Source: Flavobacteriaceae bacterium
Lineage (GTDB): Bacteria; Bacteroidota; Bacteroidia; Flavobacteriales; Weeksellaceae
DNA length: 47,960 bases
NCBI GenBank assembly: GCA_012522185.1
Contig: JAAYKY010000038.1
Location: 1 to 47,960, forward strand
Direction: 5' to 3'
The notes under the pieces are model-generated. The model made no database searches and was not told where the DNA came from. It saw only the letters and a program-made list of their open reading frames with translations. Below, piece after piece: positions 25,821 to 34,104 of this stretch. Position 1 is the stretch's first letter. Each line of letters begins with the position of its first letter. The position numbers and the translations under genes were made by a program.

Positions 25821-26207
25821 ATGCGTTTCATTCTTTGCTTGTTCATTTTTATTTTTCTTGTAATTTCCTGTAAAATGGAGCCCAAAACGCCGGTTGTTGC
25901 GTCGGAAGATTTTGACAAAGTCGGTTATGCTCTTGATTTGAAAAAAGAAAGAGAACCTAAAGAAGCAAAGGAAATCCCTGCTGAAAATCGAGTTATCCGA
26001 TCCGATACAATGAATTCTCCAAAAACTCCGATTAAGGTGTTTACCGAAACGACAGATACGGTTTCATTGAGGGTGGTCTATGGCAAAATTAAGGATGGTC
26101 TTTACGAAATGTATCGTTCTGTAAATCGTATTCTCGCTGTATTCCTCTTCCTTACCGAAAATCATAAAATCCTTTATAAAATCTATATTGATTTCCTCCA
26201 CGTATAG
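25821..26207 (+). pseudogene. Lipoprotein gene truncated by the island
   Basis: The frame starts with a signal peptide and lipobox (FLVISCKMEP) and continues through a charged Glu/Lys/Pro-rich segment to about TVSLRVVYGK. From about 26085 it is antisense to the truncated recombinase gene, and the remaining residues (NRILAVFLFLTENHK and onward) look like antisense translation rather than natural sequence. The original gene therefore appears cut at about 26085 by insertion of foreign DNA. The family is not recognised. The rest of the gene was not found in the window. Confidence 0.6.
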
Positions 26208-26699
26208 TTTTTTACACATAAACCCTTCAAAACGATCGAGGAGATGGAAGAATACTTTGTATCGTTTGTAGGTAGAATGACAGATCATTTCCTTTTAGAT
26301 ATCTATATACCATTTCATATAATGTAACAAAGAATTTTCCGGCAGTTCCGAAGAATTACCGCTACAAACTGCTTGGATCTCCCTTGCCATCGTGCGTTGA
26401 TGCAGCTGTTTTTTCTCCGAACGCTTTTCACGGATATGCTCGGCAAGCTCCTTTTTCAGATAGTCCAATTTTACATTCAGCTTTTTGTGTTTTTTCAGAT
26501 ATATGTTCACGGGGCGTTGTTTCTCTTTGTCCCAGTCATCGTCTGAAATCCTCAGATGTGTACGAAAAGTATAGGTTTTATTTTGAAGTTTATCGGTAAG
26601 GTTCAGGTGGATGTTTTTGGTGGTACCTGTTTGGGGCAAGAAGAATTCAAATGTCATTTCGTTGAATTTTAACGGATTAATTTTCAACGAATTTAACAT
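26064..26699 (-). pseudogene. Tyrosine recombinase, N-terminal part only, with in-frame stop
   Basis: Read leftwards, the first 134 codons (MTFEFFLPQTGTTKNIHLNL, then FRTHLRISDDDWDKEKQRPV) are the arm-binding domain of Bacteroidota site-specific integrases. A TAA at 26295-26297 interrupts the frame between YIDI and KEMICHS. The same frame then continues with a core-binding SAM-like domain (FEGFMCKKLYVEEINIDFIK and NTIYRTIHFVKTILNFA) until about 26085. The catalytic domain with the Arg-His-Arg-Tyr residues is absent. The protein is therefore inactive unless complemented elsewhere. It lies directly against the left copy of the inverted repeat at 26707. Confidence 0.85.
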
Positions 26700-26706
26700 A
26701 AAAAAG

Positions 26707-26931
26707 TAGTCCTACGTAGACTATTGTTTAATCTATTGATTTACAGATCAACATTTTCAGTAAACAGATTAGGAAGAGTGATGTGTTTTTGACACATAAC
26801 TGTTTTGAATAAAATAAAGACGGAAAAACTCTTCTTTTATTTACAGTTATCTATTATCCAGAAATTTACAGATTTGATGTTTCGGATTTTTTAGTTACAT
26901 TTGCAGTGAAAAAGTAGTCTACGTAGGACTA
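26707..26931. promoter_or_regulatory. Candidate invertible promoter segment with 17-bp inverted repeats
   Basis: The left end is TAGTCCTACGTAGACTA (26707-26723) and the right end is its exact reverse complement TAGTCTACGTAGGACTA (26915-26931). The 191 bases between them contain one good rightward Bacteroidota promoter next to the right end. A recombinase gene abuts the left end and a surface-protein operon starts 25 bases past the right end. This is the layout of a recombinase-controlled promoter switch, shown here in the orientation that would transcribe the operon. Inversion itself is inference. Confidence 0.6.
26873..26903 (+). promoter_or_regulatory. Promoter of the C1q-like operon
   Basis: TTTG (26873-26876), exactly 19 bases, then TACATTTG (26896-26903) match both Bacteroidota promoter elements. 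Transcription should begin near 26909, so the right inverted repeat would lie in the 5' leader and could fold as a hairpin. Confidence 0.75.
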
Positions 26932-26955
26932 TTATTTAACCCACCTGACCAACCA

Positions 26956-27564
26956 ATGAGAATGAAGGACATAAAAGCAGAAAACTTATTTTTCGTATCG
27001 GGCAACTCTAAGTCGTTCGTTCTTTTATGCCTCTTTGTTTTTTCCGCTTCTCTTTCTGCTCAGATTTTCCAAAGCAACAATACGGAAATTTTTATCGTAG
27101 ATGAAACGGTAGTTACACAAAACTTTTCGCAAATCCAAAAAACAGACTCTGCTCATATCTATATTGTTACAGGAACCACGGTTACAGGGTTACACTCTGA
27201 CCAAAACATTGCGGTTATTTATTTGGAAAAACCTGAAGAAACAAAAACACATTTAGCGGAAAAATATTCTGAACAGGAAAAAAAGGTAGCGGAACATACA
27301 CCAAGCGAAACAAAGGCAATACTCCCAAAAGAAACCTTTAAGCAAAATGACAGGCAAAAACGTTCCTTTTTTTCAGCTTATCACAGCACGGCTGTTGCTC
27401 CCACCTCTGTGCAAGACATAAAGCTGATTGATTTTCCACCTGAAGAAATAAAATATGTCCACCATAAGGCAACTTCCCAAAAACTGATTTTTGAGAAGGA
27501 AAATCTCTTACTACTTTCTGTTTGTTTAACTGTAAACAAGATTCGTCCGCCACCTTTTGTTTAG
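26956..27564 (+). CDS. Exported protein of unknown function, first gene of C1q-like operon
   Basis: A 202-residue protein. Residues about 20-38 (SFVLLCLFVFSASLSAQ) form a signal peptide. Next comes a beta-rich segment with two similar strands pairs (TEIFIVDETVVTQNFSQIQ and AHIYIVTGTTVTGLHSDQNI), then a Lys/Glu-rich linker and a C-terminal hydrophobic stretch before a short basic/proline end (NKIRPPPFV). I recall similar proteins preceding C1q-like gene clusters in Chryseobacterium but know no function. It is the promoter-proximal gene of the unit. It could be an anchor, chaperone or secretion partner for the fibres encoded downstream, but that is conjecture. Confidence 0.7.
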   Translation: MRMKDIKAENLFFVSGNSKSFVLLCLFVFSASLSAQIFQSNNTEIFIVDETVVTQNFSQIQKTDSAHIYIVTGTTVTGLHSDQNIAVIYLEKPEETKTHLAEKYSEQEKKVAEHTPSETKAILPKETFKQNDRQKRSFFSAYHSTAVAPTSVQDIKLIDFPPEEIKYVHHKATSQKLIFEKENLLLLSVCLTVNKIRPPPFV

Positions 27565-27641
27565 AAATATAGATAGCATCAACGCGGAGAAAAGAGTTTC
27601 AAATGACTTTTTTCCTTTTACAAATCAAATTTTATAACAAA

Positions 27642-28493
27642 ATGAAAGAAATATTATATACAACAACATTATTGCTTACGACACTTGTATTCGGTCAAGT
27701 CGGCATCAATACAGAAAATCCGCAAGCAATGTTTCACATAGACGGAGCAAAGAATAATCCTGCCATCGGATCTCCTTCTAATTCACAACAATCAGATGAC
27801 TTTGTTTTTACAGAAGATGGAAATGTAGGTTTGGGAACCATTTCACCTAAAGTAAGATTAGATTTGCGAGCATCCAATGATACGAATAATGCCATTGGTA
27901 TTAGTAGCACGACAAAATCAGCCTCAGATGCAGGAGCAGGAGCTATTCGTTATGTAGATAAATCAGGAGGTCGAATACAGGTATCCAACGGAATTACGTG
28001 GGAAAATATAGCATCTGTTCCTACTAAGGCTAATATAGTAGCGAGAATCAATGAAGCTAACAATACACAAAAATTCACTTACAATGTAGTGAAAAATGTT
28101 ACCAACTGGGAAGAAATGCATGATCCAACATCAAACTTTGATCCCGTTACAGGAATCTTTACCGCTCCAAGAGATGGGATATATACTGTAAGTTTTACAT
28201 TCAATTTTGTAAACGGGCCCATATTGGCAAACAGTTCCGTTGAATCCCAAATCATTAAAAATGGAAATACAGTTGCTGTAAAATGCCTGAAAACCTATGG
28301 AAAATCAACACGTCCAGCTCAATCTGCAGGAAACTGTGTTTCCAGTATTTTTCTTGAAGAAGGTGAGACGATAAATGCACGGCTTTTACAGCTAATAGAT
28401 AATACGACTTCAGGAGGGAGAGGCTTACGTTCTTCCACAACCATCACCAATTCATTTTTTGGTTTTAATAATCTTACCATTGTAGAACAATAA
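27642..28493 (+). CDS. C1q-like domain surface protein 1
   Basis: About 283 residues. The start was set at the second Met (27642), which opens a clean signal peptide MKEILYTTTLLLTTLVFGQ; the upstream ATG at 27603 would add 13 residues. The mature N terminus begins VGINTENPQAMFHIDGAKNN and continues with GNVGLGTISPKVRLDLR, the repeated motif of Bacteroidota fibre or tail-like stalks. The C-terminal half has SNFDPVTGIFTAPRDGIYTV, the characteristic first strands of a C1q/TNF-like trimeric jelly-roll, and a Cys pair (VKCLKTYG and AGNCVSS). It is probably an exported trimeric surface protein; the binding target is unknown. Confidence 0.75.
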   Translation: MKEILYTTTLLLTTLVFGQVGINTENPQAMFHIDGAKNNPAIGSPSNSQQSDDFVFTEDGNVGLGTISPKVRLDLRASNDTNNAIGISSTTKSASDAGAGAIRYVDKSGGRIQVSNGITWENIASVPTKANIVARINEANNTQKFTYNVVKNVTNWEEMHDPTSNFDPVTGIFTAPRDGIYTVSFTFNFVNGPILANSSVESQIIKNGNTVAVKCLKTYGKSTRPAQSAGNCVSSIFLEEGETINARLLQLIDNTTSGGRGLRSSTTITNSFFGFNNLTIVEQ

Positions 28494-28505
28494 AAACATT
28501 GAATT

Positions 28506-29333
28506 ATGAAATACTTTATATCCATAGTGGTTTCAATTCTTATGCCTGGAATCGCTTTCAGTCAAGTTGGAATCGCAACCAGTAACCCTCAGCATATATT
28601 GCATATTGATGCAGCTGCCAATAATACAACGGCTCCGGCAGATAATAGAAATAATGACGACGTGGTCGTTACTTCTCAAGGAAAATTAGGCGCAGGAAAT
28701 ATAGCTCCAATTACTAAGGTTGATCTTAGAAATGCATCAAACGAAAATATCATTGGTATCGGTGTTACAAATCAGTCTGCATCCTTAGCCGGTGCAGGAG
28801 CCGTACAATACCACGAAAGCGGAATCAACTGGGGATTAAGCTATTCAAACGGAAGCAGTTGGGTGTTTTTGCCGGTTGTTCCTGATAAAGCATTGGTGTA
28901 TGCTACAAAGAATACAGCACAATCCATAAACTCTGGCGGTACCACTGTAACCACCATTATAAATTGGGTTGAAAATACGGATCAAACAAATAGTTTTGAC
29001 CCTACTACAGGTGTATTTACAGCTCCTAGAGACGGTGTATATATTGTTTCTGTGAACCTTGCAACACAATCTGGTAGTATCCCAAACAACAGTTATACAG
29101 AAACGATTGTACAATCAAACACTACAACTGGAGTTCCTCAGTTTCGTTGTGTTAATTCATATCCCGGCTATACTACCGGGTCAGCTACTAACACATCCGG
29201 GAATAATTGTACGGGAATCTTTTATCTTGAGACAGGCAATACCATCAGTACGGGATTCAGACACAACTTTGGTTCTGCAAGAAATTTAGCTGCCGATAGC
29301 AGTCTTAATGCCTTAACAATAACACAATTATAA
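28506..29333 (+). CDS. C1q-like domain surface protein 2
   Basis: A 275-residue paralog of its neighbours. A signal peptide ends GIAFSQ, then VGIATSNPQHILHIDAAANN, the LDLR-like block TKVDLRNASNENIIGIG, and the C-terminal NSFDPTTGVFTAPRDGVYIV of the C1q-like domain. Again there are two Cys (FRCVNSYPG and GNNCTGIF). It begins 12 bases after gene 1 and ends 10 bases before gene 3, so all three are co-transcribed. Sequence divergence from gene 1 is strong outside the motifs, suggesting diversification of the exposed domain. Confidence 0.75.
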   Translation: MKYFISIVVSILMPGIAFSQVGIATSNPQHILHIDAAANNTTAPADNRNNDDVVVTSQGKLGAGNIAPITKVDLRNASNENIIGIGVTNQSASLAGAGAVQYHESGINWGLSYSNGSSWVFLPVVPDKALVYATKNTAQSINSGGTTVTTIINWVENTDQTNSFDPTTGVFTAPRDGVYIVSVNLATQSGSIPNNSYTETIVQSNTTTGVPQFRCVNSYPGYTTGSATNTSGNNCTGIFYLETGNTISTGFRHNFGSARNLAADSSLNALTITQL

Positions 29334-29343
29334 TTAAAATAAG

Positions 29344-30288
29344 ATGAAATATATTTTTATAATACTATTGAGCATATCAATATTATCAAAAGCTCAGAAT
29401 GGGGTTGGTATCAATACCGAAAAACCTCAAGGAATATTTCACATTGATTCTAAAAAGAATACACCTGAAACAGGAGCTACTTTAAACCAGTTATCAGATG
29501 ACTTTATTGTGAAACATACAACGGGAGATATTGGAGTAGGTACCAATGCACCAAAGGTAAAACTAGATATCAGGAATAATTCTGTCAACAATGCTTTAGG
29601 AATAGGAGATACAAATCTTACCGCCACTGAAGCAGGAAAAGGAGCCATAAGATACAATGGTTCTTCTCTACAGTATTCTAATGGTACACATTGGGAGAAT
29701 CTTTTAACAGAAAGCCCTGCAAAAACAGTTGTCATTGCGACCAAAACCAATAACGATACTTATGCTTATGAGCCGGGAGGACATAGTTGCACCAATTGTA
29801 ATGTTACAGGAGCTCCGCACAGGACTTCTGCTTATCTCACAAATTGGACGCAGAAATATAACACCACCACAGATGGTGGAAGTTTTGATGCCTCAACCGG
29901 GATTTTCACAGCAAACAGGACCGGAACTTTTACAGCTACTTTCACGTTTGCATTAGCTGACGGAATGATAAGAGCCTGGGACGGGTCTGCCAATCCTGTT
30001 GATACCAACCAGATAGAAGCAATCTGGAGAGTATACAATGCAAGCAATATTGAAATAAATTCGGTAAAATGTGCCAATACATTTCCTTCGGACAGCAGAC
30101 AAAATTCGGGGGATTCAGGAAATGCAAAGGCAGGCTCTAATTGTACGGCAATTTTTCACTTACAGGCAGGGCAGACCATCAGACCGGCCTTATGGATAGA
30201 CTTAAATCCCGGAGGCCCTAAACTATTTGACCTCACTCTTTCAGGAACAAATTCAATATATAATAATTTAACAATTGTTGAGAATTAA
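29344..30288 (+). CDS. C1q-like domain surface protein 3
   Basis: A 314-residue paralog with signal peptide ending ILSKAQ, then VGINTEKPQGIFHIDSKKNT and VGTNAPKVKLDIRNNS. Its C-terminal domain (GSFDASTGIFTANRTGTFTA) is longer than in genes 1 and 2, with an inserted Cys-containing loop (GGHSCTNCNVTGAPHRTSAY) not present in the paralogs. The final strands TNSIYNNLTIVEN resemble NNLTIVEQ at the end of gene 1. It is the last gene before a strong terminator. Surface location is inferred from the signal peptide; T9SS export would need a recognisable C-terminal sorting domain, which I do not see. Confidence 0.72.
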   Translation: MKYIFIILLSISILSKAQNGVGINTEKPQGIFHIDSKKNTPETGATLNQLSDDFIVKHTTGDIGVGTNAPKVKLDIRNNSVNNALGIGDTNLTATEAGKGAIRYNGSSLQYSNGTHWENLLTESPAKTVVIATKTNNDTYAYEPGGHSCTNCNVTGAPHRTSAYLTNWTQKYNTTTDGGSFDASTGIFTANRTGTFTATFTFALADGMIRAWDGSANPVDTNQIEAIWRVYNASNIEINSVKCANTFPSDSRQNSGDSGNAKAGSNCTAIFHLQAGQTIRPALWIDLNPGGPKLFDLTLSGTNSIYNNLTIVEN

Positions 30289-30346
30289 ATATCTAACAAT
30301 AAATAAATTTCAAAACAATTAACATAGGCACTTTAATCAACCAAAG

Positions 30347-30392
30347 AGTTACAGAGAGCGGGATAGAAATGTCCCGCATCTGTAACTTTTTA
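30347..30392 (+). terminator. Rho-independent terminator of the C1q-like operon
   Basis: AGTTACAGA (30347-30355) pairs with TCTGTAACT (30379-30387), with an inner CGGGA/TCCCG stem, followed by a T run. It closes the operon after the third C1q-like gene. Confidence 0.9.
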
Positions 30393-30418
30393 AGTGTTCA
30401 GAAGAAGAGATAAAAGAA

Positions 30419-30717
30419 ATGTACGCTCAGAAAAATCTTCCTACGGATATTCTTTTGAAATGGAGCAAACTCTTAGATTACGATTTTTTCAGGATTTATA
30501 CACAGCATCTTATATTGTATTCTCCATCATCGTCAGACGTAAAATCAGAAAAACAAATTAGAAAAAAAACAATTCTACCCCAATTCCGAAAAAATATATA
30601 TACCAAAGAAGTCATCGACTTCATTTTAGAACAAATTGAAACCGGAGAAAAGACAAAAATCCAAGTAATGAAAGAATAAAACATCCCAAAAGCAACTTTA
30701 TACAAATGGATCAGTAA
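30419..30717 (+). pseudogene. Small HTH (transposase-like) protein with in-frame stop
   Basis: The frame encodes MYAQKNLPTDILLKWSKLLD and further residues up to IQVMKE, then a TAA at 30677. The same frame continues NIPKATLYKWISKYK to a second stop at 30715. The continuing part is a clear helix-turn-helix as found at the end of small transposase-like proteins, so the first stop is a nonsense mutation. It lies 27 bases past the operon terminator and pairs with the HTH frame that follows. Confidence 0.6.
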
Positions 30718-30753
30718 ATACAAATAACAACACCCAATTACAAACGCATTTAT

Positions 30754-31032
30754 TTGGATATTCTTACCAAGAAATTTCCCGAAAAAATAGAAATGTGCAG
30801 CCAAATAATCGAGAAAGCAGATTTGTCAGCTTCTGATGTCATCATACTCAATGAAAAAATCTTCGGTGCAAACCCATCTCAAAACCAAAAGCTTCGTTCT
30901 TACAGCAAATCCGATATTTTTAAAATCTTGGATTATCAGAAAAAACACCATCTGAACAATAGTCAATTGGCAAAACATTTCAGAATCAGCAGAAACTCCA
31001 TTACCAAATGGAAAAGAATGTTTTTGGTTTAA
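30754..31032 (+). pseudogene. Second small HTH protein, start codon lost
   Basis: About 92 residues with a C-terminal helix-turn-helix (LNNSQLAKHFRISRNSITKW, about 68-87) and the repeated-looking SYSKSDIFKILDYQKKHH. The only start in frame is TTG at 30754. Coding-like residues NYKRIYLDILTKKFPEK begin earlier, after a stop at 30715, so the natural start codon seems mutated away. I recall this pair of frames beside C1q-like clusters in Chryseobacterium. It may be a regulator or a transposase remnant. Confidence 0.5.
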
Positions 31033-31436
31033 AGGACACTTTATTAACTCAAAAACAAAACACCCTCTGACATCATAACCCGAAGTAGGACACGCAAAAA
31101 TGTAGCAAACTTGAAGATCCCGCTACATATGGCACCGCTTATGGAGCCACTTACAATCCATCCAAAACTGCTTGGATTGAGTTTCCGATAATAATTCTCC
31201 GATGGAACCAGCCTAAACTGAGTTCGTAAAAAAGCTGCAGACTAATGTCTTTTCTCCCTTGCATACAGAAAGATACAAAAAATTTCAGTAGGTTTGAGTA
31301 GTGCAACCGGCACAGCGAATTGGCGAAATAGCTTGTTAATGAGTATGTTGAGCTTTTATATTTCGTAATCCACAAAAGGCTTTTGCTAAATATCGTAAAG
31401 CTCCAAAACGTTATCTCCAATCTTACAAAACTGCTT
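31033..31436. other. 404-base region of gene debris
   Basis: No complete gene is visible. Two short coding-like pieces appear on the plus strand: DPATYGTAYGATYNPSKTAW from 31116, and NPQKAFAKYRKAPKRYLQSY from 31367. Neither has a start codon or a family I recognise. The stretch separates the surface operon from a decayed hydrolase gene and is best read as remains of older insertions. Confidence 0.4.
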
Positions 31437-32417
31437 ATGAAGTTAAAATTCAGACTATTAAATTTAATTATTCTCTTTGTGATATTCTCAAATATTTCAA
31501 GTTGTCAAAACAATATGGGAGAAGGAAAATACTTCGAAAATGTTTGAGATTTAAAACTTAACTACACCATTAGAGGAAAGGGACCGGTAATGATTGCCGG
31601 GCATTTAAGTTCCGGAAAAATTGGTTATGAATTAACTTTAAAACCGTTGGAAAATTACTTTACAATGGTTTATTACGAGCCAAGAGGAACCGGAAAATCT
31701 GAAACGCCAAAAACAATTGAAGAGTATAATCAAGATTTTATCGTTCAAGAAATCGAAGATCTTAGAAAGAAATTAAACGTTAATAGAATCTGGATTTTTG
31801 GACATTCTGACCAAAGTTCAATTGCTTTAGAATACGCTTTAAAATTTCCGAAAAACACTTCCGGGTTAATTCTAACAGGAACAAGTTTAGTCGGGACTCA
31901 ACAAGAAACTTTTGACCGAAGAAAAAAATCCGAAACACAAAGAGCAAAAGAATCTGCTTGGTTTAGTCAAGTCCTAAAAGATTGGGATTATATGATTGAA
32001 CATAAAACTCAAACAAACAAAGAAGGAAAAGATATTTCAAATGCACCAATAAAATGGTGGTGTTATGATGAAGAAAGCGTCCAAAAAGTAATTCCGATCG
32101 TGAAAGAAATATCCAAAACAGGAAGACGAAAACCGATTAATGATTTTTATGCAGTGGAAACCGAAGCAGAACGACAAAAATACCTTAATTATCAAAAATT
32201 GTTTCCAAACATCGCAACTAATATTCTGATAATTAATGGAAAATTTGACACCAATAATCCGCCAAAATTCGCAGAAGAATTACAAAAAGCTTTGCCTAAC
32301 TCTAAATTTGTTTTAATTGACAAAGCCGGGCATTTCCCGTGGATAGAGAATCCTGACAAATCATTCCAAGCAATCGAGAACTGGTTAAAGACTATTAACC
32401 TGAGTTCTATTAAATAA
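31437..32417 (+). pseudogene. Alpha/beta hydrolase lipoprotein with in-frame TGA
   Basis: ATG at 31437 opens a lipoprotein signal peptide (MKLKFRLLNLIILFVIFSNI, then SSCQNN). After ENV comes TGA at 31545-31547. The same frame then runs on as DLKLNYTIRGKGPVMIAGHL to a complete alpha/beta hydrolase, with the nucleophile elbow FGHSDQSSIALE, Asp in NGKFDTNNPPKF and His in DKAGHFPWIENP. Without the stop it would be an exported prolyl-aminopeptidase-like enzyme of about 326 residues. An internal start at 31590 would lose the first strand and the export signal. Confidence 0.75.
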
Positions 32418-32766
32418 AAACTGCAAGCAACAGAATAACCGTTGCGCAGCTCCTTTTTTTCAGAAAATAATTCATATAAACAAAATTCTTTAAAGCGATT
32501 AAGTTAAGCCCTTGCTCTCTTTAAATAGAAATAAGCCGTCAGAATTCCGAAAATCAGATGCAAGGCGATGCTTGGGGTGGGAGTTTTCGCATCGAAGCCA
32601 ATTTAATTTGGTAAAAATCAGATGTGAATTTTAATTTCCAAAATGTATAAATTCAGTTTGAATTGGAAGGAAAATGCAGATAATTATCAGTTTTCATTAA
32701 ATTTCACCCATAAATCGTAACGAATTAATATATTGTTCAACCAATAAAACAAAAATTAAATTTTCT
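32418..32766. other. 349-base gap with an lptG 3' remnant
   Basis: The gap between the hydrolase remnant and the M16 peptidase genes holds the minus-strand lptG-like fragment described separately (32514-32590). The remainder is AT-rich. No clear TAnnTTTG box was found before the M16 gene. Confidence 0.5.
32514..32590 (-). pseudogene. Remnant of an lptG 3' end
   Basis: Read leftwards, 32514-32590 encodes SIALHLIFGILTAYFYLKRA followed by RA and a stop. The end of the intact lptG gene at 43938-45032 encodes LIFGILTAYLYLKRARA. DNA identity is high over this stretch. The homology fades upstream near the PSIAL/PFIAA segment. It is therefore a truncated second copy of the gene end, inverted relative to the intact gene. 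Confidence 0.75.
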
Positions 32767-34080
32767 ATGAAAAAATTTGGACTTGCGTTCGCGTTTTTGG
32801 GGATAATAGGAAGTAATACTATGGCTCAGGAAATCGAATTTGAAGAATATGATCTGCCAAATGGTCTTCATGTCATTTTGCATCAGGATCATTCAGCACC
32901 AGTAGTGGTAACCTCTGTGATGTACCATGTGGGAGCAAAGGATGAACAGCCCGATCGCACCGGGTTTGCCCACTTTTTTGAACACCTTTTATTTGAAGGA
33001 ACGGAGAACATCGCAAGAGGCGAATGGTTCAAAATCGTTTCTTCGAACGGAGGACGAAACAATGCCAACACCAGTGATGACCGAACTTATTATTATGAAG
33101 TTTTCCCTTCCAATAATTTACAGTTGGGATTGTGGATGGAGTCTGAGCGTTTGATTCATCCTGTGATCAACCAAATTGGTGTGGACACTCAGAATGAAGT
33201 TGTAAAAGAAGAAAAACGACTTCGGGTAGATAATCAACCTTATGGAAATCTACTTAAAGCTGTGAAAATGCATATGTTTAAAAACCATCCTTATCGTTGG
33301 ACAACGATTGGTGAAATGGAACATTTGGACGCAGCTACATTGGATGAATTTCAGGCCTTTTTCAAGAAATTTTATGTAACGACCAATGCTGTTTTGGTCG
33401 TGGCGGGTGATTTTGAAAAAGATCAGGCAAAAAAATGGATTTCGGATTATTTCGGTTCGATTCCAAAAGGAGAAGCACCTGTGAAGAAGCAATACGAAGA
33501 AGAGCCCATCACAGAGGAGATTCATGCGAGTTGGGAAGACCCGAACGTGCAGTTGCCCATGATGATTACGGCTTATAGAACGCCTTCTATGAAGTCGCGT
33601 GAAGCAAGAGTTCTGGATATGATTTCCACACTTCTGAGCGATGGTAAAAGTTCAAGACTGTACAAAAGATTAGTCGATACGGAAAAGAAAGCTTTGGATA
33701 TCGGTGCATTTAATTTCAGTCAGGAAGATTATGGTTCTTATCTAATTTATGCACTTCCGGTGGGTGACACTCCTTTGAGTGATTTGTCGTCTGCTTTTTC
33801 AGATGAAATCAAGAAGATTCAAACGGATTTGATTTCGGAAAGGGAGCATCAGATGTTGTTAAATAAATTTGAGAATCAGTTTGTGAATTCCAACTCAAAT
33901 GTAGAGGGTGTTGCACACAGTTTAGCGACTTATTATCTACTTTACCAAGACGTAGATCTAATCAATACGGAATTGGACATTTACCGTTCGATTACGAGAG
34001 AGGAAATCAGAGATGTGGCGAAAAAGTATTTGAATGACAACCAAAGGCTTGTATTGGAATACGGTCCGGAGAAAAATTAA
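32767..34080 (+). CDS. M16 family zinc peptidase (catalytic subunit)
   Basis: A 437-residue pitrilysin-type peptidase with signal peptide ending SNTMAQ. The inverted zinc motif HFFEHLLFEG (HxxEH, about 67) is followed about 75 residues later by the Glu in TQNEVVKEEKRL, so the site is complete. The second M16 repeat is about 190-437. It should act in the periplasm as the catalytic half of a heterodimer with the next gene, 24 bases downstream. Confidence 0.9.
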   Translation: MKKFGLAFAFLGIIGSNTMAQEIEFEEYDLPNGLHVILHQDHSAPVVVTSVMYHVGAKDEQPDRTGFAHFFEHLLFEGTENIARGEWFKIVSSNGGRNNANTSDDRTYYYEVFPSNNLQLGLWMESERLIHPVINQIGVDTQNEVVKEEKRLRVDNQPYGNLLKAVKMHMFKNHPYRWTTIGEMEHLDAATLDEFQAFFKKFYVTTNAVLVVAGDFEKDQAKKWISDYFGSIPKGEAPVKKQYEEEPITEEIHASWEDPNVQLPMMITAYRTPSMKSREARVLDMISTLLSDGKSSRLYKRLVDTEKKALDIGAFNFSQEDYGSYLIYALPVGDTPLSDLSSAFSDEIKKIQTDLISEREHQMLLNKFENQFVNSNSNVEGVAHSLATYYLLYQDVDLINTELDIYRSITREEIRDVAKKYLNDNQRLVLEYGPEKN

Positions 34081-34104
34081 TCGGCTAAATCAAGAATTAA
34101 GAAA

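Noticed and set aside
31545-31547. Selenocysteine or programmed readthrough at TGA in the hydrolase
   Set aside because: No SECIS-like structure was recognised and the position, just after the signal peptide, is not a catalytic residue. A nonsense mutation is simpler.
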